Source of the DNA: Roseomonas sp. 18066
Lineage (GTDB): Bacteria > Pseudomonadota > Alphaproteobacteria > Acetobacterales > Acetobacteraceae
Direction of reading: 5' to 3'
NCBI RefSeq assembly: GCF_902706185.1
Contig: NZ_CACSJM010000064.1
Location: forward strand, 1-32,307
Length of the DNA: 32,307 nt
Shown in pieces: positions 25,174 to 32,307 of this stretch. The notes below the pieces were generated by a model, which worked only from the letters and a program-made list of their open reading frames with translations, searched no databases and was not told where the DNA came from. Both the position numbers and the translations under genes were made by a program. Positions within the stretch are counted from its first letter, which is position 1; every line of letters starts with the position of its first letter.

Positions 25174-26103
25174 ATGCTCCGCCGTTCCCTTTTCCTCGCC
25201 CCTCTCCTCCTCGCCGCAACCCAGGCGCGTGCGGCGGCGGCGCCGTTGCGGGTGGTGGCGTCTTTCTCGATCCTGGCCGACCTGACGCGGCAGATCGGCG
25301 GCGAGCGGGTCGCGGTGCGGGCGCTGGTCGGGCCGGATGCCGATGCGCACAGCTTCTCGCCGCGGCCCTCCGACGTGGCCGCGCTGCGCGAGGCGCAGCT
25401 GGTGGTGCGCAATGGGCTGGGCTTCGAGCCCTGGCTGGACCGGCTGCTGGGCGCCGCCGGCGGCAAGGTGCCGGCGGTGGTGGCCAGCGCCGGCATCGCG
25501 CCCCGCGCCATGGAGGGCGGCGGCGACCACGGCCATGGCCACAGCCACGGCAAGCCCGGCGCGCCGGTGGCCGACCCGCATGCCTGGCAGGATCTGAAGA
25601 ACGGCCAGGCCTATGTGCGCAATATCGCCGCCGGGCTGGTGGCGGCCGATCCGGAGGGTGCGGCGCTGTACAACGCCAATGCCGAGGCGCTGGTCGGGCG
25701 GCTGGCGGCGCTGGATGGCTGGGTGCGGCAGCAGGTGGCCAGCGTGCCGGCGGCGCGGCGCAAGGTGGTGACCAGCCACGACGCCTTCGGCTACTTCGCC
25801 GCTGCCTATGGCGTGCAGTTCCGCGCGCCGCAGGGCATCAGCACCGAGGGCGAGCCCAGCGCCCGGGCGGTGGCCGCCCTGGCGCGGCAGCTGAAGGCCG
25901 AGGGCATCACCGCGGTCTTCATCGAGAACATGACCAACCCGTCGCTGCTCGACCGCCTGGCGGCCGAGGCCGGGGTGCGGGTGCGCGGCCGGCTGTTCTC
26001 CGACGCGCTGTCGGCCGAGGGTGGCCCGGCGCCGGGCTACGAGGCGATGTTCCGGCACAATCTCGGCCTGCTGGTGCCGGCGATGAAGGGCGAGGCGGGG
26101 TAA
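25174..26103 (+). CDS. ZnuA/TroA-type metal ABC transporter substrate-binding protein
   Basis: A 309-residue periplasmic cluster A-I binding protein, most likely for zinc (or Mn). A Sec signal peptide is visible (LRRSLFLAPLLLAATQARA, residues 2-20). Candidate metal ligands are His59 (DAHSF), His136 (DPHAW), His202 (SHDAF) and Asp277 (FSDAL). A short His-rich loop DHGHGHSHG precedes His136, as in ZnuA/AztC. The ATG at 25174 is preferred over a TTG two codons upstream. The transporter permease and ATPase are not nearby, so it is an orphan here. The upstream Zur-like box points to zinc regulation. Confidence 0.92.
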   Translation: MLRRSLFLAPLLLAATQARAAAAPLRVVASFSILADLTRQIGGERVAVRALVGPDADAHSFSPRPSDVAALREAQLVVRNGLGFEPWLDRLLGAAGGKVPAVVASAGIAPRAMEGGGDHGHGHSHGKPGAPVADPHAWQDLKNGQAYVRNIAAGLVAADPEGAALYNANAEALVGRLAALDGWVRQQVASVPAARRKVVTSHDAFGYFAAAYGVQFRAPQGISTEGEPSARAVAALARQLKAEGITAVFIENMTNPSLLDRLAAEAGVRVRGRLFSDALSAEGGPAPGYEAMFRHNLGLLVPAMKGEAG

Positions 26104-26147
26104 GCGCCGCCCTTCCCCCTGTACCCACTTTGTTCTAGACCGGGCGG

Positions 26148-27617
<1,470 letters not shown>

Positions 27618-27651
27618 CACCCAGCCGCCGCTTGGCTATAGGCTGCCCCCG

Positions 27652-28209
27652 ATGACCTGGGTGGACGGCATTGTCCTCGCGGTGCTCGCCCTCTCGGCGC
27701 TCATCGCCTTCTTTCGCGGCATGGTGCGCGAGGTGCTGGGCGTCGGCGCCTGGATCGGCGCCGTGCTCTTCGCCATCACCGTGCTGCCGGCGCTGTCGCC
27801 GCTGCTGGCCGAGCATGTCCAGCCCCCCTGGCTGGCCGAGCTGATCGCCGCCGCCGCCGCCTTCCTGGTCGCGCTGATCGTGCTGAAGCTGCTGATCGGC
27901 TGGTTCGCCGGCAAAGTCCGGGCTTCGGTGCTCGGGGGTCTGGATCGCGCGCTCGGCATGGTCTTCGGACTGGTTCGTGGTGCTTTCCTGGTCGTCCTCA
28001 CCTATATCGTGGGCGGACTGTTCCTGCCCGCCGTCGACCGTTGGCCCGAACCGGTGCGCGAGGCACGAAGCTTGCCGATGACGGCAGGGGCGGCAGCGAT
28101 GCTTGTCTCCCGGCTGCCAGCGGAGTATCGCCCCCGACTTCCTGACCTGCCGCAGAGCAGCATGCCCAGCATGGACGAGCTGCTGCGACCCCCGGCCCGA
28201 GGCCGGTAA
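27652..28209 (+). CDS. cvpA: CvpA family inner-membrane protein
   Basis: A 185-residue protein with four membrane segments in the first 130 residues (from MTWVDGIVLAVLALSALIAF to FGLVRGAFLVVLTYIVGGLF). It has the family features FRGMVREVLGVGAWIGA and GGLDRALGMVFGLVRGA. It is required for colicin V production in E. coli and linked to envelope stress; its precise role is unknown. The soluble tail (residues 140-185) is Pro-rich. It lies 34 bp after radA and 11 bp before purF. The radA-cvpA spacing suggests one transcript. Confidence 0.93.
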   Translation: MTWVDGIVLAVLALSALIAFFRGMVREVLGVGAWIGAVLFAITVLPALSPLLAEHVQPPWLAELIAAAAAFLVALIVLKLLIGWFAGKVRASVLGGLDRALGMVFGLVRGAFLVVLTYIVGGLFLPAVDRWPEPVREARSLPMTAGAAAMLVSRLPAEYRPRLPDLPQSSMPSMDELLRPPARGR

Positions 28210-28220
28210 CGAGGACGCCG

Positions 28221-29699
28221 ATGCACCCCCTGCCCCATGACACCTCCCGGGACGATGACGACGGCTTCCACGAGGAATGCGGCGTCTTCGGCGTCTGGAA
28301 TGCGACCGATGCGGCGGCGCTGACGGCGCTCGGCCTGCATGCCCTGCAGCATCGTGGCCAGGAGGCGGCGGGTGTCGTCACCCTCTCCGAGCCCGGCAAG
28401 TTCCACGCGCATCGCGGCCTCGGCCTGGTCGGCGACATCTTCGGCGACGCCAAGGTCATGGCCGGGCTGAAGGGCCGCTGCGCCGTCGGCCACAACCGCT
28501 ATGCCACCACCGGCGAGACGGCGCTGCGCAACGTCCAGCCGCTGTTTGCCGATTTCGAGTTCGGCGGCCTGGCCGTCGCCCATAACGGCAACCTGACCAA
28601 CGCGACGACCCTGAAGCGCGCCCTGGTCCGCCGCGGCTGCATCTTCCAGGCCACCTCCGATTCGGAGGTTTTTATTCATCTGATCGCCATCAGCCTCTAC
28701 GCCAGCGTGGTGGACCGGCTGATCGACGCGCTGAAGCAGGTGCAGGGCGCCTATTCGCTGGTCGGGCTGCATGACGGCGCCATGATCGGCGCGCGCGACC
28801 CGATGGGCGTCCGCCCGCTGGTGCTGGGCCGCATCGGCGGCGAAGGCGGCGCCTATGTGCTGGCCAGCGAGACCTGCGCCCTCGACATCGTCAGCGCCGA
28901 CTTCGTGCGCGACATCGAGCCGGGCGAGATCGTCGTCATCGACAACAACGGCCTGCGCAGCATCAAGCCCTTCGGCCGCACGCAGAACCGCTTCTGCATC
29001 TTCGAGTACATCTACTTCGCCCGCCCCGATTCCGTGGTCGAGGGCACGCCGGTCTACACCACCCGCAAGCTGATCGGGCAGGAGCTGGCGCGCGAGAGCC
29101 ATGTCGATGCCGATGTCGTGGTGCCGGTGCCCGATTCCGGCGTGCCCGCCGCGATGGGCTATGCCACCGAGGCAAAGATCCCCTTCGAGCTCGGCATCAT
29201 CCGCAACCACTATGTCGGCCGCACCTTCATCGAGCCGACCGACCAGATCCGGCACCTGGGCGTCAAGCTGAAGCACAGCGCCAACAAGCCGATGATCGAG
29301 GGCAAGCGGGTGATCCTGGTGGACGATTCCATCGTCCGCGGCACCACCTCGAAGAAGATCGTCGAAATGGTGCGCCAGGCCGGCGCCAAGGAGGTGCATA
29401 TGCGCATCTCCTCGCCGCCGACCACGCATTCCTGCTTCTACGGCATCGACACGCCGGAGCGCAGCAAGCTGCTGGCCGCCAACCACGACGTCGAGGAGAT
29501 GGCCCGCATCATCGGCGCCGACAGCCTGGCCTTCATCTCGCTGAACGGGCTGTACCGCGCGCTCGGCCGCGACGGGCGCGACAGCGCCAATCCCGGCTAT
29601 TGCGACGCCTGCTTCACCGGCGACTACGCCATCCCGCTGACCGACCTGGTCGACCATCCGGAGCGCATGCCGGCCCTGCTGGCCGCCAACGGCCAATGA
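28221..29699 (+). CDS. purF: Amidophosphoribosyltransferase
   Basis: A 492-residue first committed enzyme of purine synthesis (PRPP plus glutamine to phosphoribosylamine). A 19-residue acidic propeptide ends before the N-terminal nucleophile Cys20 (EECGVFG). The glutaminase domain contains LQHRGQEAAGVV and GHNRYATTG. The PRPP-binding motif is VILVDDSIVRGTTS. Cys in RFCIFEYIYF, THSCFYG and YCDACF match the 4Fe-4S ligands of the B. subtilis type. Its stop overlaps the next gene by four bases (ATGA). Confidence 0.98.
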   Translation: MHPLPHDTSRDDDDGFHEECGVFGVWNATDAAALTALGLHALQHRGQEAAGVVTLSEPGKFHAHRGLGLVGDIFGDAKVMAGLKGRCAVGHNRYATTGETALRNVQPLFADFEFGGLAVAHNGNLTNATTLKRALVRRGCIFQATSDSEVFIHLIAISLYASVVDRLIDALKQVQGAYSLVGLHDGAMIGARDPMGVRPLVLGRIGGEGGAYVLASETCALDIVSADFVRDIEPGEIVVIDNNGLRSIKPFGRTQNRFCIFEYIYFARPDSVVEGTPVYTTRKLIGQELARESHVDADVVVPVPDSGVPAAMGYATEAKIPFELGIIRNHYVGRTFIEPTDQIRHLGVKLKHSANKPMIEGKRVILVDDSIVRGTTSKKIVEMVRQAGAKEVHMRISSPPTTHSCFYGIDTPERSKLLAANHDVEEMARIIGADSLAFISLNGLYRALGRDGRDSANPGYCDACFTGDYAIPLTDLVDHPERMPALLAANGQ

Positions 29700-30445
29700 G
29701 CCAGGGTGCCACGGCGGAGGTCGGCGCGCAGGCCGACCGACCGCTGGCGGGGCAGGTCGCGCTGGTCACCGGCGCCAGCCGCGGCATCGGTGCCGCGACG
29801 GCGCAGGCGCTGGCCCGGTTGGGCGCCCATTGCGTGCTGATCGCCCGCACCCAGGGCGGGCTGGAGGAAACCGACGACGCCATCCGCGCGGCCGGCGGCC
29901 AGTCCACCCTGCTGCCCTTCAACCTGGTCAAGGACGCCGACAAGATCGACATGGTCGGCCCCTCCCTGGTGGAGCGCTTCGGCCGGCTCGACATCCTGGT
30001 CCACAATGCCGGGGCGCTGGGCGCGCTGACGCCGGTCGCGCATATCACCCCGCGCGACTGGACCGAGGTCATCGGCACCAACCTGACCGCCAGCTGGCGG
30101 CTGATCCGCACCTGCGACCCGCCGCTGCGGGCGGCGCCGGCCGGCCGCGCCATCTTCGTCACCACCGGCCGCGTGCAGCGCCCCAAGGCCTTCTGGGGGG
30201 CCTATGGCGCCTCCAAGGCGGCGATGGAGCACTTGGTGCAGAGCTGGGCCCAGGAGGTCGAGCACACCCCGCTGCGGGTCAACCTGTTCGACCCCGGTGT
30301 GGTGGCCACCAAGCTGCGCGGCCAGGCCATGCCCGGCGAGGACCAGTCGACCATCGCCCAGCCGCAGGACGTGGCCCCGGCGCTGGCCGCCCTCTGCCTG
30401 CCGACCGAGACGCGCCACGGCGCCACGGTGCTGTACAAGCGCTGA
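29696..30445 (+). CDS. SDR family oxidoreductase downstream of purF
   Basis: A 249-residue short-chain dehydrogenase. Cofactor motif VTGASRGIG (residues 24-32), HNAG (103-106), Tyr170 and Lys174 in AYGASK. The residue 13 before Tyr170, normally the catalytic Ser, is Thr157 (FVTTGRV). It is translationally coupled to purF through ATGA. A purF-SDR pair is seen in other alphaproteobacteria (recalled), suggesting a housekeeping role. The substrate is unknown. Confidence 0.92.
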   Translation: MSQGATAEVGAQADRPLAGQVALVTGASRGIGAATAQALARLGAHCVLIARTQGGLEETDDAIRAAGGQSTLLPFNLVKDADKIDMVGPSLVERFGRLDILVHNAGALGALTPVAHITPRDWTEVIGTNLTASWRLIRTCDPPLRAAPAGRAIFVTTGRVQRPKAFWGAYGASKAAMEHLVQSWAQEVEHTPLRVNLFDPGVVATKLRGQAMPGEDQSTIAQPQDVAPALAALCLPTETRHGATVLYKR

Positions 30446-30452
30446 CCCCTGC

Positions 30453-30476
30453 CTGGGGGGCCACTCAGCCCCCCAG
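30453..30476. terminator. Bidirectional hairpin between convergent SDR and GNAT genes
   Basis: CTGGGGGGC (30453-30461) and GCCCCCCAG (30468-30476) form perfect nine-bp arms with a six-base loop, eight bases after the SDR stop. The right arm lies in the last codons of the GNAT gene. The convergent position favours a terminator; there is no T run. Confidence 0.5.
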
Positions 30477-30932
30477 CGCCTTCTGCATCAGCAGCACGCT
30501 GCGGCCAGCCTGCGGCACCTGCCCGGCATCCTCCCAGCCGAGCCGGCGATACAGCGCGCCCTCGCCGCTGGTGTAGAGCCACAGCGTCCCGGCCCCGCCC
30601 TCCGCCGCCGCCCGCTCCACCGCCGCGACCAGCCGCGCCCCGTAGCCGCGCCCGCGCGATTCCGGCCGCACGAAGACCCCGGCCAGCCAGGGCGTCAGCT
30701 CAGGCCGCTCGTCCAGGTCGGCAGCCGCCAGGCTCGCCGTTCCCGCCGGCTGCCCCTCCTCCAGCAGGACAAAGGATTGCTGCGGGCCGCGCTCGGCATT
30801 CGACTGGCCGACAACAGCCAAAACCGTCTCCAGGCTTTCGCCATTCTCCCGCCAGAAGGCGTGCCACAGCCAGGCCGCCACCTGCGGCCCCAGTTCCGGC
30901 CGCGCCCGCAACGTCACGATCTCCGTCTCCAC
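30465..30932 (-). CDS. GNAT family N-acetyltransferase
   Basis: A 155-residue acetyl-CoA-dependent acyltransferase. The acetyl-CoA-binding motif A is LAGVFVRPESRGRGYGARL (with RGRGYG), and the conserved C-terminal segment ALYRRLGWEDAGQ contains the usual Tyr. The start is GTG, supported by a strong AAGGAGG seven bases upstream. The acceptor substrate cannot be predicted. It is divergent from asd, with 246 bp between the two starts. Confidence 0.9.
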   Translation of the reverse strand: METEIVTLRARPELGPQVAAWLWHAFWRENGESLETVLAVVGQSNAERGPQQSFVLLEEGQPAGTASLAAADLDERPELTPWLAGVFVRPESRGRGYGARLVAAVERAAAEGGAGTLWLYTSGEGALYRRLGWEDAGQVPQAGRSVLLMQKALGG

Positions 30933-30968
30933 CCTCGTCCCTCCTTGCGCCCCAGGCACGGCCACCCC

Positions 30969-30998
30969 TTGACGGCAGACCGGCGTCAGGGCGAAATA
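30969..30998 (+). promoter_or_regulatory. asd leader promoter
   Basis: TTGACG (30969-30974), 18 bases, GAAATA (30993-30998). The -35 is near consensus; the -10 is acceptable and the only A/T-rich hexamer nearby. The predicted start, six to seven bases downstream, is at or next to the A of the leader-peptide ATG at 31005, so the leader would be translated from a leaderless or nearly leaderless RNA. Confidence 0.55.
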
Positions 30999-31004
30999 CC
31001 TCTC

Positions 31005-31082
31005 ATGTTCGCGATGACCATCATCAAGCGCATTACCAAGACGACCGCTCCGGCGGGGCGTCCTCTGGTGGCTGCGCGGTGA
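31005..31082 (+). CDS. Thr/Ile-rich leader peptide of asd
   Basis: A 25-codon frame beginning MFAMTIIKRITKTTAPAG and ending in a TGA at 31080-31082, too short for ordinary gene finding. Four Thr and three Ile codons fall within ten codons (31017-31046), with two Lys. Asd makes the common precursor of Thr, Ile, Lys and Met, and E. coli thrL is likewise Thr/Ile-rich. An alternative ATG at 31014 gives 22 codons. There is no Shine-Dalgarno sequence, in line with a start at the RNA 5' end. The control codons end two bases before attenuator segment 1. Confidence 0.7.
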   Translation: MFAMTIIKRITKTTAPAGRPLVAAR

Positions 31083-31149
31083 CCGCCGCAGCATAAGACC
31101 AGAAGGCCCCGCCGGAGACGGACGGGGCCAGGCCGAAACCGGCCCCGTC
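31048..31149 (+). promoter_or_regulatory. Candidate transcription attenuator of asd
   Basis: Four segments with exclusive pairings. Segment 1 (31048-31059) is perfectly complementary over 12 bp to segment 2 (31106-31117). Segment 2 (31105-31111, plus an inner CCG/CGG) pairs with segment 3 (31123-31129) over 7 bp. Segment 3 (31121-31129, GACGGGGCC) pairs with segment 4 (31141-31149, GGCCCCGTC) over 9 bp, followed by TCTC. An extra hairpin (about 31071-31092) lies inside the 1:2 loop. A ribosome stalled on the Thr/Ile codons would mask segment 1, allow 2:3 and prevent the 3:4 terminator. The pairings are seen; the regulation is inferred. The weak U run is a caveat. Confidence 0.65.
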
Positions 31150-31178
31150 TCTCCCGGCACCACCGGACATCGAGAGAC

Positions 31179-32240
31179 ATGCTCAACCTGCAAGACCCCG
31201 CCGAAGCCCTTCCCCACCAGTCGGTGAAGGCCCATCCCGTCGTCGCCATCGTCGGCGCCACCGGCGCCGTCGGCGTCGAGCTGCTGGAAAGCCTCGCCGC
31301 GCGGGACTTCCCGCTGTCGGGGCTGAAGCTGCTGGCCTCCGCCCGCTCCGCCGGCAAGACCATGCGCTTCCGCGACCAGGAGCTGACCGTCGAGACCCTG
31401 ACGGAAGACAGCTTCGAGGGCGTCGACCTGGCGCTCTTCTCCGCCGGCAGCGGCATCTCCAAGCGCTATGCCGCCGCCGCCGTGAAGGCCGGCGCCGTGG
31501 TGGTCGACAATTCCTCGGCCTTCCGCATGGACCCCGACGTGCCCCTGGTGGTGCCGGAGGTCAACGCCGCCGCCATCGCCCGCCACCGCGGCATCATCGC
31601 CAATCCGAACTGCGTGGCGATCATCGCGACCGTCCCCCTCGCCCCGCTGCGCGAGAAGCTGAAGCTGAAGCGCGTCACCGCCGCGACCTACCAGGCCGCC
31701 TCCGGCGCCGGCGCCGCGGCCATGGAGGAGCTCCGCGCCTCCACCGAGGCCTACCTCAAGGGCGAGGCCTTCGAGCCCAAGGTCCTGCCCCACCCCTATG
31801 CCTTCAACCTGTTCAGCCACAACGCCGAGATGGACGAGGAGAACGGCTACAACGGCGAGGAGCTGAAGGTCATCCAGGAGACCCGCCGCATCCTCGACAT
31901 GCCGGAGCTGCCGATCGGCATCACCTGCATCCGCGTCCCCGTCCTGCGCGCCCATGCCATCGCGCTGACCCTGGAATTCGACGCCCCCGTCACCCCGGAA
32001 GAGGTCCGCGCCATCCTGGCGGACGCCCCGGGCGTGAAGCTGGTCGACGACCGGGTGCGCAACCACTTCCCGATGCCCTCCGAAGCCTCGGGCCAGGGCG
32101 ACGTGCTCGCGGGCCGCATCCGCACCGACCTCGGCGATCCCTCGGGCCGCTCCATCGCCCTCTTCGTGGCCGGCGACCAGCTGCTCAAGGGCGCGGCGCT
32201 GAACGCCGTGCAGATCGCGGAGAAGCTGCTGCAGCGGTAA
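31179..32240 (+). CDS. asd: Aspartate-semialdehyde dehydrogenase
   Basis: A 353-residue NADPH enzyme that reduces aspartyl phosphate to aspartate semialdehyde, the branch point to Lys/diaminopimelate, Thr, Ile and Met. NADP-binding AIVGATGAVG (residues 23-32), catalytic Cys145 (NPNCVA) and His259 (RVPVLRAHA); VVVDNSSAFRMDPDVPLVVP is conserved. The N-terminus is about 15-20 residues longer than usual; a GTG at 31227 would give the canonical start but lacks a ribosome-binding site, whereas GAGAG precedes the ATG used. It is under the attenuator-like leader described upstream. Confidence 0.97.
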   Translation: MLNLQDPAEALPHQSVKAHPVVAIVGATGAVGVELLESLAARDFPLSGLKLLASARSAGKTMRFRDQELTVETLTEDSFEGVDLALFSAGSGISKRYAAAAVKAGAVVVDNSSAFRMDPDVPLVVPEVNAAAIARHRGIIANPNCVAIIATVPLAPLREKLKLKRVTAATYQAASGAGAAAMEELRASTEAYLKGEAFEPKVLPHPYAFNLFSHNAEMDEENGYNGEELKVIQETRRILDMPELPIGITCIRVPVLRAHAIALTLEFDAPVTPEEVRAILADAPGVKLVDDRVRNHFPMPSEASGQGDVLAGRIRTDLGDPSGRSIALFVAGDQLLKGAALNAVQIAEKLLQR

Positions 32241-32243
32241 GCA

Positions 32244-32264
32244 CCAGGGGGCTCCGCCCCCTGG
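32244..32264. repeat. REP-like palindrome after asd
   Basis: CCAGGGGGC-TCC-GCCCCCTGG, perfect nine-bp arms, three bases beyond the asd stop and followed by ACCCCC. Same family as 13920, 20530 and the termini of repeats A and B. It may act as a terminator or mRNA 3'-end protector for asd. Confidence 0.8.
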
Positions 32265-32303
32265 ACCCCCGCCGGGGGGACAGTGTCCCCCCGGCGGGGG
32301 TCC
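32263..32303. repeat. 41-bp perfect palindrome at the window end
   Basis: Two 20-bp perfect arms (32263-32282 and 32284-32303) around a single G, starting GGACCCCCGCC and ending GGCGGGGGTCC. It shares the TGG/ACCCCC junction with the preceding palindrome. The mirrored arm continues into CCAGGG at the window end, as expected if a second REP-like unit lies beyond in inverted orientation. Confidence 0.8.
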
Positions 32304-32307
32304 AGGG

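Overview
The window is 32.3 kb of very GC-rich, densely coding chromosomal DNA. The gene content and order are alphaproteobacterial: fabD-fabG-acpP-fabF-mltG, yicC-gmk, rpsF-rpsR-DUF2232-rplI, dnaB-alr, radA-cvpA-purF, groES-groEL with CIRCE operators, and an Usg-family gene. Together with the codon use and the CCAGGGGGC...GCCCCCTGGACCCC intergenic palindromes, this suggests a member of the Rhodospirillales, probably a Roseomonas-like Acetobacteraceae. The taxonomic call is inference from memory, not from a search. There are no rRNA, tRNA, CRISPR, phage or transposase genes; almost everything is core housekeeping.

Layout. Positions 1-5414 (+) hold a DinG/XPD-type Fe-S helicase cut by the window start, a TerB-like protein and an S9 prolyl-oligopeptidase-family hydrolase. 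Positions 5419-8727 (-) hold a DUF2165 membrane protein behind a cold-shock protein gene, then groES-groEL with a promoter flanked by two CIRCE operators. usg (+) follows, then an auxin-efflux-carrier-type transporter, gmk and yicC (-), then a short-chain dehydrogenase (+). Repeat copy A (12611-12851) separates that SDR from mltG. mltG, fabF, acpP, fabG and fabD (-) form the fatty-acid synthesis cluster. From a divergent promoter region, rpsF-rpsR-DUF2232-rplI (+) follow, then dnaB, alr, and an MlaE/MlaF-type ABC pair. Repeat copy B (24857-25095, inverted relative to A) and an orphan ZnuA-type metal-binding protein with a Zur-like box lie before radA, cvpA, purF and an SDR. A GNAT acetyltransferase (-) is divergent from asd (+), which ends the window together with nested GC-rich palindromes.

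The most interesting signal is the asd leader (30969-31178). A TTGACG promoter is predicted to start transcription at or next to the ATG of a 25-codon peptide rich in Thr and Ile codons. Four RNA segments follow with perfect 1:2 (12 bp), 2:3 (7 bp) and 3:4 (9 bp) complementarity. This is the architecture of a classical ribosome-mediated attenuator, resembling the enterobacterial thr operon leader but placed in front of aspartate-semialdehyde dehydrogenase. Second is a pair of inverted 240-bp MITE-like repeats about 12.2 kb apart, whose terminal hairpins share a core with stand-alone REP-like palindromes found 3' of genes elsewhere in the window.

Functional themes: fatty-acid chain initiation and elongation with ACP, cell-wall enzymes (MltG, Alr, and Asd for diaminopimelate and the Asp family), translation and replication (S6, S18, L9, DnaB), repair (RadA, DinG-like), purine synthesis (PurF, Gmk), proteostasis (GroESL) and envelope lipid or metal transport (MlaEF, ZnuA-like).
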